Source: Actinomadura luzonensis (lineage in GTDB: Bacteria; Actinomycetota; Actinomycetes; Streptosporangiales; Streptosporangiaceae). From it: 64,000 nucleotides of DNA. The translations under genes were made by a program, and so were the position numbers. A model generated the notes under the pieces. The model saw nothing but the letters and a program-made list of their open reading frames with translations. It made no database searches and was not told the origin of the DNA. Shown in pieces: positions 32,614-40,433 of the stretch (its first letter is position 1; the number at the start of each line of letters is the position of its first letter). The DNA lies in the NCBI RefSeq assembly GCF_022664455.2, contig NZ_JAKRKC020000004.1:1-64000 (forward strand). The letters run 5' to 3'.

Positions 32614-32970
32614 TCAAACGACGTGTGCGCAGGTGGTGGGTACGTAGCCGTACTTGCTGCCGTTGCTGAGGCGTCCGGAGATGACCTGATGCCACTCCCG
32701 TCCGGCCCTGCCGCACTTGCTGGCGTAGCGCATGTTCTCGTTCCCTACGACGTTGCAGACTCCCTGAAGCAGGGTGCCGCGCCTGACGACCCTGATGGGC
32801 GCTCCGTTCGGGAACTGACGGATTGCGACCTTTCGTCCAGTGATCTGGACCTTCTGGCATGGTGCCGTGGTGGTGTGTGCATAAGCCGGACTGATGGCGG
32901 GCGCGGCGCTGATCAGAAGCGTTCCGCAGATCAGGACCACGAGCGTCCTGCGCCCTTTCACTGAAGCCAT
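32614..32970 (-). CDS. Secreted small protein (SH3-like candidate)
   Basis: 118 residues. A Sec signal (TLVVLICGTLLISAAPAISP, AYA-H cleavage) is followed by about 88 mature residues with four cysteines. VAIRQFPNGAPIRVVRRGTL and the end GYVPTTCAHV look like a bacterial SH3-type repeat (R-x-x-P-x ... V ... G ... GYV). Such secreted domains bind peptidoglycan or act in signalling; no partner is adjacent. Upstream of its start, 32971-33060 is a plausible promoter zone. Confidence 0.7.
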   Translation of the reverse strand: MASVKGRRTLVVLICGTLLISAAPAISPAYAHTTTAPCQKVQITGRKVAIRQFPNGAPIRVVRRGTLLQGVCNVVGNENMRYASKCGRAGREWHQVISGRLSNGSKYGYVPTTCAHVV

Positions 32971-33483
32971 CCCTTCCTCCTCATCGGTCGAAGCCTTGGT
33001 TATAACTGTTTGTAGTTAAGCGACTTCGCTTCGCTTGTTGTAGGGAGTGAGCGAGGGGCAGACGGGACTACAGGGGGCGTGCGGGAACTGGTGCGTCGGG
33101 GCGGATGCGCGCAGGCGGGCGGCGAGGAGCGTGGTCACGGTGGCGGGGGCGGTCGGCGGGCGGCGGGTTGCGCTCGCCGCGCCGGTTGGCGCGGGCCGGG
33201 ACCGGCCTCCAGGCCGCATGCCCGGATCCGCTGGCCGGGCGGCGCGGCGAGCGTCGCCCGCCGGGCGGCGGCGGCGAGCGCTGCCGCCCCTTGATACCCA
33301 TAAGAATAATTCGGCAACTTGACTCTTCGCTTTTCGGCCATATGCGGCGTCCGAGGACGGCGATGATTTAAGTTACGAATGCCACTGATTGCTTACCTGA
33401 TCTCCGGCGGGGGTGGACCTGTGCCACCTGGCGGCTAAGGTGGCTCTTGTCGCGAACCCATCGGCCGCAGGGAGGAAAACGCC
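32971..33483. other. Gene-free stretch
   Basis: 513 bp in which short open frames exist on both strands only because of very high GC at 33060-33290; none has a ribosome site or a recognisable product. The GC-rich patch is flanked by AT-richer DNA (33295-33380), and the 80 bp before 33484 probably hold the promoter of the TPR/DHPS operon. Confidence 0.5.
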
Positions 33484-34596
33484 GTGACCGAAATGACTGG
33501 CGAGGCTGCGGAGCTAGCTGAAGAGGGAAGCTATTCCAGGGTCAAGCTCCTGCGCAGGCTGGAGAAGTCGCCTCGCTCGCAAAGGGTCGAAATCATTAGT
33601 AGAAATGTAAGCGACCTGATCGGTCAGGGCTGTCAGGTGTGGCTTACGGAGTTGGCGGCACTGGCGGAAGAGGTGCGTCTGACTGTACCCGAACTGCGGG
33701 CGCTGACGTCAGACCTGAGCTGGGCAAGTCGCGAGGCTGGCGAGGATATACCAACAGAGTCAATCAAGCCTGTGGAATTTGTGGACCTTGACTTGCTTCG
33801 ACTGATCACCATTTACACCAGAGGGCAACGTTTTCGGTTCGACTTTAGGTTCCGCCTGCTCCATGAATCTGCGCACATATGGCTGCGGGAGCATGACGAC
33901 GCTTTGATTCGCGCCTTCGGGGCGTTCGCGGCGTTCGGACTTCGGGAGCCAGATGGACGGCACATGTATATGCAGTCTGTTGAGGCTGTGGACGCCGATC
34001 AGGTGAGCCGTCATGTGTGCCTCGACGGCCTTTGGATCGGGTACTACCTTCCCGACCAACCGCAACTGATTCTCGCTCTGTCGGGCGACATGATCGGGCG
34101 CGGTGAAGCCGGAGGAAATTTGTATTTTCGGCGAGCCCGTGCGTTCTCTCGTCTCGGTGAGACGGAAAAGGCGTTGGCCGATGTATATCGAGCAATGGAC
34201 ATGCTCGGCTGCGGCAACAATGCCATTCATCAGGACTATGTTCGGGAGTGGCAGATTATCGAGGCCAGAGCGGACCTGGAGAAGGCTGGCGATGATCTCG
34301 CCCAGAGGCTGGCGACCGAGCTAAGAAGTCGGGCCGACAAGCATATTCATAAAGCCATACAGGACATGGAGGAGAGGGTTCGCAGCGCAGAAAGACTCGT
34401 CGGAGACGGGCTGCTCAAGGTCGTGGAAATCCTTGGATTGTTTGTCACGCTCGCAGGCTTCGCAGTGGGCGGCGGTTTCGCCATGATGAAGACACAGACA
34501 TGGTGGCAGATCGTTGTCACCATTGTGCTGATCGGCCTGGGGTCTCTCGCATTCTTTGCACTGCTCCGGATTGTCATGCGATTCAGGAGGGAGTAA
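33484..34596 (+). CDS. Membrane-anchored TPR-like protein, partner of the FolP2-like protein
   Basis: 370 residues; no named family recognised. Residues about 1-215 are soluble and mostly alpha/beta (VEFVDLDLLRLITIYTRGQR, FGAFAAFGLREPDG). A single TPR-like hairpin lies at about 208-245 (NLYFRRARAFSRLGETEKAL, ADVYRAMDML). Residues about 260-310 are a charged coiled coil (DLEKAGDDLAQRLATELRSR, IQDMEERVRSAERLVG), followed by two membrane helices at about 315-340 and 345-365 with a short RFRRE tail, so the body faces the cytoplasm. GTG start behind GGAGGAAAACGCC. The FolP2-like gene starts only 5 bp after its stop. Confidence 0.8.
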   Translation: MTEMTGEAAELAEEGSYSRVKLLRRLEKSPRSQRVEIISRNVSDLIGQGCQVWLTELAALAEEVRLTVPELRALTSDLSWASREAGEDIPTESIKPVEFVDLDLLRLITIYTRGQRFRFDFRFRLLHESAHIWLREHDDALIRAFGAFAAFGLREPDGRHMYMQSVEAVDADQVSRHVCLDGLWIGYYLPDQPQLILALSGDMIGRGEAGGNLYFRRARAFSRLGETEKALADVYRAMDMLGCGNNAIHQDYVREWQIIEARADLEKAGDDLAQRLATELRSRADKHIHKAIQDMEERVRSAERLVGDGLLKVVEILGLFVTLAGFAVGGGFAMMKTQTWWQIVVTIVLIGLGSLAFFALLRIVMRFRRE

Positions 34597-34600
34597 CGCA

Positions 34601-35524
34601 GTGTCCATAAACATTCCGGCGTTTTACCCGGAGCTGGTAGAGCCAGTCCGCTTCATCGGTGGGAAGGAGTTCGACTTCTCACGACGTGTTGTGGTGATGG
34701 CCATACTCAACCGAACGCCTAACTCCAACCTCGACCCCCACAAGTCCATGGAAGTGGAAAGCCTCGCGCGTCGAGCGGAGGAGGTGGTCGCGGAGGGGGC
34801 TGACTGGATCGACGTCGGCGGCCGGGCATTCATCGGGGTCCGAACGCAGTTGCCAGCACAGGTGGAGATTGACCGAGTGGTACCGGTGATCGAGGCGATA
34901 CGAGAAAAGACGGATGCGGTAATCTCGATCGACACTCACCTGCCTGAGGTAGCGCTGGCGGCCCACCAGGCAGGAGCACAGATCGTTAACGACACCTATG
35001 CCTTGCAGAGTCCGGGGATGACTGAAGTCGTCGCCGAAACCGGCATGGGTGTTATCGTCGCTCATAGCCTGGCGGGTCCGGGGATTCATCTGGAGAGGCC
35101 CACTTACAGCGATGTCACAGCAGATGTGGCGCGCTTCTTGCAGTCACGGGTGGAGCATGCCTTGCAGCACGGCATCCAGCCCAACCGCATCTTCATCGAT
35201 CCTGGCCATGACTTGCACAAAAACACATTCGACTCACTTGAACTGACGCGCGATTTCAAGGATATCGCGCGTCTTGGCTATCCCGCGATGGCCGCGGTAA
35301 GCAACAAGCATCTCATCTGGGAATCATTGGGAGTGGAGCGCGGCACGCAGGCGGTCACGCATGGAACAGTCGCCGCGAACAGTATGTGCGTCTACATGGG
35401 CGCGCGGCTGGTGCGTGTTCACGACGTGAGGCGCAACGTCACTGCCATGCGACAGATGGAATCTCTGCTTGGTCTGGGAGAGCGTGGAGCGGCGGGAGTG
35501 GCGAGGCCGGCGGAATGGCCGTAG
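34601..35524 (+). CDS. FolP2-like dihydropteroate synthase homologue
   Basis: 307 residues, TIM-barrel pterin-binding fold. Conserved landmarks: MAILNRTPNSN at about 41, DWIDVGG at about 81, SIDTHLPEVALAAHQAGAQI and VNDTYAL at about 110-135, FIDPGHDLHKNTFDSLELTR at about 198, AMAAVSNKHL at about 230 and RVHDVRRNV near 275. The pterin-pocket D, N, D, K and R appear kept, but the FolP1 loop STRPG after DVGG is replaced by RAFIGV. NRTP, DPGHD and SNK are features of mycobacterial FolP2, a homologue reported to lack DHPS activity. GTG start with AGGAGGG. The last residues ARPAEWP and the stop come from the 67-bp repeat. Confidence 0.85.
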   Translation: MSINIPAFYPELVEPVRFIGGKEFDFSRRVVVMAILNRTPNSNLDPHKSMEVESLARRAEEVVAEGADWIDVGGRAFIGVRTQLPAQVEIDRVVPVIEAIREKTDAVISIDTHLPEVALAAHQAGAQIVNDTYALQSPGMTEVVAETGMGVIVAHSLAGPGIHLERPTYSDVTADVARFLQSRVEHALQHGIQPNRIFIDPGHDLHKNTFDSLELTRDFKDIARLGYPAMAAVSNKHLIWESLGVERGTQAVTHGTVAANSMCVYMGARLVRVHDVRRNVTAMRQMESLLGLGERGAAGVARPAEWP

Positions 35525-35567
35525 GCCACCCGTAGGGCGAGCGCAAGCGAGTTCGGCCGGCCTCGCC
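35501..35567. repeat. 67-bp hairpin repeat, copy 2
   Basis: Second copy of the element at 32397-32463. It overlaps the 3' end of the FolP2-like gene, so GCGAGGCCGGCGGAATGGCC encodes the last residues and the following TAG is the stop codon. The hairpin may also terminate the operon. Confidence 0.85.
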
Positions 35568-35604
35568 ACGGCTAATCAAGCCAAGCCGCACAAGTGCTTT
35601 AGAT

Positions 35605-36189
35605 CTAGCTGTGCAGGGTGGGGTTTATCCATCCTGCTTTAACTTTCCCGTCACACGGAGCACTGACGAGTAGAGCGATCTTGTCTTTACCCGCGACGGA
35701 TACCTCCACCGGGGAAGGGCGACCTGGGCTCAGGAAGGTACTCCATGCAGAGTAACCGTCAACCTGCACCTCGACTTGCAGAATGCTGTTCGATCCTCCT
35801 TCGTCTAGCATTCCTACTTCTGCCGTGAAGGTTTTGGTATCATTGAGATAGTATTCGGCTCCCACCGAGCACTGCGAATATATGCTGCCTATGAGTACGT
35901 TGTTGTATTGCTTACCTCCGATGGATGTAGATCCAACAGAATAGGCGCCGCCGGACAAGGTGGACTGCTCAAGCGGAATGGCTTGCATATTCAGCAAGGA
36001 TTTACCGTTCGCCGAGCCGGGCCAATGGCTGCTGTGTGACGTTATTCCAGTTGTGGGTGTTTGAGTCGAGCCTGCGCCTGCTACGGTGCTACCGGTCCGG
36101 TTTATAATCGCAGCGCCGACTGATCCGCCAAGCGTGAGGGTTCCGAGTGCAATTGCTGCAATAACTTGCTTCGAGTTCAATTTGCCCAT
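35605..36189 (-). CDS. Exported or membrane-anchored NPCBM-like domain protein
   Basis: 194 residues. The N-terminus (NSKQVIAAIALGTLTLGGSV, GAAIINR) is a signal peptide or anchor, followed by a Ser/Thr-rich linker and, from about residue 80, a domain reading IGGKQYNNVLIGSIYSQCSV, GAEYYLNDTKTFTAEVGMLD, which resembles NPCBM/NEW2 carbohydrate-binding modules (YxhG, yxLgg.y..Fxa.vG). Two cysteines may form a disulphide. Start ATG 36189 is preceded by GAGGTAG. Codon use and GC content are lower than in the chromosomal parts. Role unknown. Confidence 0.7.
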   Translation of the reverse strand: MGKLNSKQVIAAIALGTLTLGGSVGAAIINRTGSTVAGAGSTQTPTTGITSHSSHWPGSANGKSLLNMQAIPLEQSTLSGGAYSVGSTSIGGKQYNNVLIGSIYSQCSVGAEYYLNDTKTFTAEVGMLDEGGSNSILQVEVQVDGYSAWSTFLSPGRPSPVEVSVAGKDKIALLVSAPCDGKVKAGWINPTLHS

Positions 36190-36663
36190 GACTGCTACCT
36201 CGCGATCACGTGAGAGGTGCTGCTGCGCGTGTGCGGAAGCTCTAAGCCGCCTGGCTCCAGCCTTGCCAGCTATCTTGTTTCGCGCGAGGGTCGTTGGTCC
36301 CGAATGTATGTGACCAATAGATGCCGGGCTGGATGCATCGAGTCTAAATGCGACATGTCGGACTTTTGTTTTCATGCATCTCTCTCGCTGCTCACTAAGA
36401 TCGCTGACATCAAATTGTGACGCAGGTCATAGTCGGCCTATGATGCCTGCCGTAATGACCCAAATCCGCCGATGCGTCCAATTCGCACAGCTATCCCGAT
36501 GTCTCGATGCCCCCCACTTGGGGTGATATCAGAGCGTGTTTGATCCTGGTCGCGATGAGGTGTGAGCGCGCCTGGCTGGCAAAATCGGGGAACGCGGAGG
36601 GTCACCGGTCCGTTACTCTTACGACTCCCGAAAAATTCTCGACACCAGGGAAGCAGGTAGCTG
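36190..36663. other. Intergenic region before the AICE core
   Basis: 474 bp, comparatively AT-rich, with no supported gene. It separates the accessory cargo from the replication/transfer module and probably contains the promoter of the activator gene at 36664 as well as that of the divergent NPCBM-like gene. Confidence 0.45.
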
Positions 36664-37095
36664 TTGGCCCTTCAGGGTCCGATCCCCGTGACGCACGAGA
36701 TCGTGTTTCCGCATGGTTGCTGTGTGATGGGGGCGGTCGTGCCGGTGCTCGACTTCGACGCGAGCACCAAGGATCGTCCGGTGGCGGCGCGTGACAAGCT
36801 CACCAGTGAGCTGATGTGGGCGGTGCCGGTGCTGGACGCCGATCCCGACCTCAAGGCGGCGGTGAAGTCGCTGACCGTCAAGGTCCTCTCTCCGGTTGAG
36901 CCGGAGATCCCGGAGCCTCCGGCAGAGCTGGCCGGGCTGCCGGTGGTACTCGTTCCGGTCATCTTCGAGGGACTGACCGTGACCCCCTACGTGGGCGGTA
37001 ACGGCCGCCTGGCGTACTCGTTCAAGGCGACGGGGATTCGATCGGCGACGCTTACTGTCGCCAGAGCCAGGGGCGGGGCTAAGGCCGCCCAGTGA
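36664..37095 (+). CDS. AICE replication, integration and excision activator-like protein
   Basis: 143 residues. The opening MALQGPIPVTHEIVFPHGCC, then VVPVLDFDASTKDRPVAARD, VPVLDADP and FEGLTVTPYVGGNGRLAYSF are the hallmark of the small protein found beside the FtsK-type transfer gene in actinomycete integrative elements and annotated as a plasmid replication, integration and excision activator. The TTG start fits the family's N-terminus. It heads the AICE core here. Confidence 0.8.
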   Translation: MALQGPIPVTHEIVFPHGCCVMGAVVPVLDFDASTKDRPVAARDKLTSELMWAVPVLDADPDLKAAVKSLTVKVLSPVEPEIPEPPAELAGLPVVLVPVIFEGLTVTPYVGGNGRLAYSFKATGIRSATLTVARARGGAKAAQ

Positions 37096-37449
37096 CGCCC
37101 CGGGAGGGCTCGCCGGTGCGGCGGGTCAGGGGGATGCCGGTAGTGGCCGAGCTGCTGCCGATGGATGCTGCGACGGCATGTTCCGTCGCCCTGTGTGAGG
37201 AGTTCCGGCCGTCGTCGCTGACGGCGTGCGCGAAACCGATGCGGCGGGGCTGCGTCGCTGTCGCGGGGCTCTTCTCGACGTAGCGCACTGTCGATGCCGC
37301 TGGAGCTGATTCGGCTTCGGTGGTCTCTCAGTCGTCGTCGCTTCTCCTGCGGTGTGCCTTGGTAGCTCTGCCCTGCGTGAGTGGGCTGCCAGGGCGCTCC
37401 GTGGGCTCTTCTCCTCTGATTCGTCACGCTCAAGGCGAAAGGCGTCTTT
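37096..37449. other. Gap between activator and translocase genes
   Basis: 354 bp. A 63-codon frame starting at GTG 37092 (overlapping the activator stop) and ending at 37283 is conceivable as a small coupled gene but has no recognisable features. In related elements this position often holds a short hypothetical gene. Confidence 0.35.
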
Positions 37450-38883
37450 GTGCTGCGCAAACTTCCCGGGGACGAGGTTCAGAACGTCGTCTCCACCCGG
37501 CCGGACACCTCGATCCATTACCGGCCGGTCGTCGTCCGGACTCCGGGCATCGTCTTCCTGGCCGTCCACCTGTCGCGGATGGTGGCCGCGCTGGTCAAGA
37601 CGGTGTGGCGGCATCCGGTCGCGTGTACCCTGCTGGCTGCGGCGGGTGCGCTGGTGTACTTCTTCGGCTGGCGGGTCTGGGTGTCCGTCGCCGGTCTCGA
37701 AATCGCCGCGCTGGCGAGCTGGTTCGCGCTGTCGCGCTCCTCGTTTGAGGCGTGCGTGGCGCTGCCCGCGCTGACCTGGTGCCGGTGGATGTGGGTCTAC
37801 CGGCGCAAGTGGGCCGGGATCATGGCGGTGGCCGGGCTCGGCCGATCGCTGGGCGGGCGCAGCTACCTGCCCGATCTGGTCAAGGTCACCTGTGACCGAT
37901 ACGCCGACCGGGTCACGGTCCGGATGCTGTCGGGGCAGGACCCGGATGAGTGGGCCGTCTCGACGGCGGGGCTGGCGCACGGGTTCGGCGCGGACCGCTG
38001 CCGGGTCAAGGTGCTCAAGCCGGGGCGGCTGCTGCTGACCTTCCCGCGCAAGGACGCCTTGGCCAAGGTGCTGCCGCCGCAACCCATCCCGGACCGGCCG
38101 CATGTGCATGCGGTGTTCGCGGGCCTGACCGAGGACGGGCGGCTGTTTCGGATGCGGGTGCATGGCACGCATCTCCTGATCGCCGGGGCTACGGGGTCGG
38201 GCAAGGGCTCTTATCTGTGGGCGGCGGTGCGGGGGCTGCTGCCCGCGACACAGGCGGGGCTCGCGGAGCTGTGGGGCCTGGACCCCAAGCGGATGGAGCT
38301 GGCCTACGGGCGGGCGCTGTTCCAGCGGTACGCGGCCACGGCCGAGGAGTGCGCGGTCCTGCTGGAGAAGGCGGTGGAGGTGATGCACGAGCGGGCGAGC
38401 CGGTACGGGGGCGTGCGACGCGACCACGACCCCACGACGCAGGACCCGTTCATCCTCGTCATCGTCGATGAGGTGGCGTTCCTGACCGCCTACCAGCCGG
38501 ACAAGGGCCTGAAGGTGCGGGTCATGGCGGCGCTTTCGACGCTGACCACGCAGGGGCGGGCGGTCGGGGTGGCGGTCATGGCGGCGCTGCAAGACCCGCG
38601 CAAGGACGTGATGAGCATCCGCAACCTGTTCCCCGACCGGATCGCGCTGCGGCTGGATGAGGCGGAGCAGGTGGACATGGTGCTCGGCGACGGCGCGCGG
38701 GACCGGGGCGCGCTGTGCGATCAGATTCCCTTCGATCCGGACGACCCGAGCGTGGGGGCGGGCGTGGCCTACGTCCGGTTGGAGAACTCGCCCGAGCCGA
38801 TCCGGGTCCGGGCTGGCTACACGAGCAACGACGAGATCAAGCGCATGGTCATGCAGTACACGGCGGCTGGGGAGGTTGCGTGA
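37450..38883 (+). CDS. FtsK/SpoIIIE-type DNA translocase (AICE conjugation protein)
   Basis: 477 residues. Two or three membrane helices at about 35-100 (FLAVHLSRMVAALVKTVW, VACTLLAAAGALVYFFGW, GLEIAALASWFAL) are followed by the motor domain: Walker A LIAGATGSGKGS at about 240 and Walker B FILVIVDEVAFLTAY at about 335, then ALSTLTTQGRAVGVAVMAAL. This is the TraSA/TraB-like protein that moves double-stranded DNA between mycelia in AICE and Streptomyces plasmid conjugation. GTG start, intact. It overlaps the next gene by 4 nt. Confidence 0.9.
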   Translation: MLRKLPGDEVQNVVSTRPDTSIHYRPVVVRTPGIVFLAVHLSRMVAALVKTVWRHPVACTLLAAAGALVYFFGWRVWVSVAGLEIAALASWFALSRSSFEACVALPALTWCRWMWVYRRKWAGIMAVAGLGRSLGGRSYLPDLVKVTCDRYADRVTVRMLSGQDPDEWAVSTAGLAHGFGADRCRVKVLKPGRLLLTFPRKDALAKVLPPQPIPDRPHVHAVFAGLTEDGRLFRMRVHGTHLLIAGATGSGKGSYLWAAVRGLLPATQAGLAELWGLDPKRMELAYGRALFQRYAATAEECAVLLEKAVEVMHERASRYGGVRRDHDPTTQDPFILVIVDEVAFLTAYQPDKGLKVRVMAALSTLTTQGRAVGVAVMAALQDPRKDVMSIRNLFPDRIALRLDEAEQVDMVLGDGARDRGALCDQIPFDPDDPSVGAGVAYVRLENSPEPIRVRAGYTSNDEIKRMVMQYTAAGEVA

Positions 38884-39119
38884 AGGAGATCCTGTACGGG
38901 CTGCGCTGCGCGCAGTGCGGCGAGGTCGGTCGGCTGGTCTGGGACGTGGTGCGGGCGCTCGTGGAGTGCCGTGCCTGTGGGGTGCGGGCCTGCTCGCTGA
39001 TGACGGAGAACGAGCCGGGCGAGGAGTTCGGGGAGGACTTCGGCGAGGACGACGGTGGGGAGCCGTACGCCGAGACGGAGGGGTTCGGTAGCGCGTACAG
39101 CGGTGAGGGGGCCGCTTGA
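38880..39119 (+). CDS. Small zinc-ribbon protein of the AICE core
   Basis: 79 residues: LRCAQCGEVGRLVWDVVRAL followed by VECRACGVRACS gives two CxxC knuckles able to bind zinc, then a very acidic tail (EFGEDFGEDDGGEPYAET). GTG start overlaps the translocase stop (GTGA). Small acidic zinc-ribbon proteins are usual between the transfer and Rep genes in these elements; role not established. Confidence 0.75.
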   Translation: MKEILYGLRCAQCGEVGRLVWDVVRALVECRACGVRACSLMTENEPGEEFGEDFGEDDGGEPYAETEGFGSAYSGEGAA

Positions 39120-40411
39120 CGGATGCTCCCGTCGGGGGGACGCCGCGTGCTCGGGAGGGTGCGCGGCTCCTTTCCCCTCAGGTTGCCAAGGTGCTGGCGG
39201 AGCAGGCCGGGGTGTGCGTCCGGCCACTGGCGATGTGGGTGCAGGATCAGCAGAGCGGTCAGCGGCGGTTGGTGAACGTGGCGTGCGGGGCGCGACTGGA
39301 GGACAAGTGCCCGCCGTGCGCCCGGCGCACTCGGCTCGCCCGGATGGCTCAGTGCCGTGAGGGCTGGCATCTGGAGGCGGAACCGCTCATCGGTCCGGCC
39401 GGTGGCCGGGCAGGGGTTGAGGAGTCGGCCGGCTCTTTCAAAATCGAGACCGCGGGAGAGGGCGAGGCCCGGGAGGGGGCCGGGAGTCGGCGGGTGCGGT
39501 CCACGCGGCGGCGGCAGGACGCGCCGGAGCTGCCCAAGCGAGACGGAAGCGGGAGCACTCTGGGGCGGACGTTCACCGGGAGGGAGGGGAAGGTGTATCA
39601 GCCGTCGATGTTCGTCACGGTGACGCTGCCCTCCTATGGCAAGGTGCGGTTCGCCGTGCTCACCTACGTCTACACCTGCCCGCCGGGCGCCGGCGCCGCC
39701 CGCGAGATCTCCAGCGCGCTGTTCCCCGACGCCGAGACCTTCGTCCACAGCACCCGGACGCTGCTGCGCTACGACCTCGACGGCGAGCGGGGCTCGGCCG
39801 TGCTGAACGCCGCCCAGCCGACCGTGCGGGTCGGCGAGCGGCCCGCCCTGCGGCAGGCGGGGGAGTTCTTCCTGCTGGGGGCCGAGCACCTGCTGTCCGG
39901 GCTGGACCACGTGCTGTTCCTGCTGGCCCTGCTCATCGGCGCGCGGCGGGCGCGGGACGTCATCGCCACCGCCTCGGCCTTCACCGCCGCCCACAGCATC
40001 ACGTTCCTGCTGGCCGCGATGGGCGTGGTCGACGTCCCCGGCGGGCTGGTCGAGCCGGTCATCGCCGCCTCGATCGTCGTCGTGGCGCTGGCCAACCTGC
40101 TCGGCCGCGGCGAGAGCGGGCTCGGCCGGTGGCGGCTGCCGGTCGTGTTCGTCTTCGGCCTGGTGCACGGGCTCGGCTTCGCCGGGGCGCTCGATCTGGA
40201 CCGGCAGGCGTCGTGGGAGCTGCTGCTGTCGCTGCTGAGCTTCAACGTCGGCATCGAGGTGACGCAGCTCGTGCTGGTGGCGGCGCTGTTCCCGCTGCTG
40301 GCGCTGCTGCGCCGCACGCCCGCGCACCGGTGGGCGCCGGCCGCGCTGACCGTGCCGATCGTGGCGGCCGGGCTGTACTGGCTGTTCGACCGTGTCCCCC
40401 TGCCACTGTGA
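39116..40411 (+). CDS. Chimeric frame: AICE Rep initiator N-terminus fused to HupE/UreJ membrane protein
   Basis: 431 residues from a TTG start that overlaps the upstream stop. Residues 1 to about 175 are a RepSA-like initiator (CGARLEDKCPPCARRTRLAR, MAQCREGWHLEAEP, STRRRQDAPELPKR, YQPSMFVTVTLPSYGKV). Immediately after SYGKV the frame continues with RFAVLTYVYTCPPGAG and then the HupE/UreJ family (GAEHLLSGLDHVLFLLALLI, AFTAAHSITFLLAAMG, FVFGLVHGLGFAGAL), about 6 membrane helices. The rolling-circle catalytic part of Rep and the N-terminus of the HupE-like protein are both missing. The junction at about 39640 is in frame. Confidence 0.88.
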   Translation: MTDAPVGGTPRAREGARLLSPQVAKVLAEQAGVCVRPLAMWVQDQQSGQRRLVNVACGARLEDKCPPCARRTRLARMAQCREGWHLEAEPLIGPAGGRAGVEESAGSFKIETAGEGEAREGAGSRRVRSTRRRQDAPELPKRDGSGSTLGRTFTGREGKVYQPSMFVTVTLPSYGKVRFAVLTYVYTCPPGAGAAREISSALFPDAETFVHSTRTLLRYDLDGERGSAVLNAAQPTVRVGERPALRQAGEFFLLGAEHLLSGLDHVLFLLALLIGARRARDVIATASAFTAAHSITFLLAAMGVVDVPGGLVEPVIAASIVVVALANLLGRGESGLGRWRLPVVFVFGLVHGLGFAGALDLDRQASWELLLSLLSFNVGIEVTQLVLVAALFPLLALLRRTPAHRWAPAALTVPIVAAGLYWLFDRVPLPL

Positions 40412-40433
40412 CACGGCCACTGTGACGCGGCGG

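Noticed and set aside
33047..33322. A small gene in the GC-rich patch
   Set aside because: No ribosome site, Arg/Ala/Gly-only composition, and equally long frames on the other strand.
34601..35524. An acquired sulfonamide-resistance DHPS (sul type)
   Set aside because: The protein resembles FolP2, not Sul/FolP1, and lacks the normal pABA loop; resistance is possible but not supported by sequence alone.
37126..38592. A 488-codon minus-strand frame opposite the FtsK-type gene
   Set aside because: Antisense to clear Walker A and B motifs; rich in His/Arg/Gln as expected for a shadow frame.
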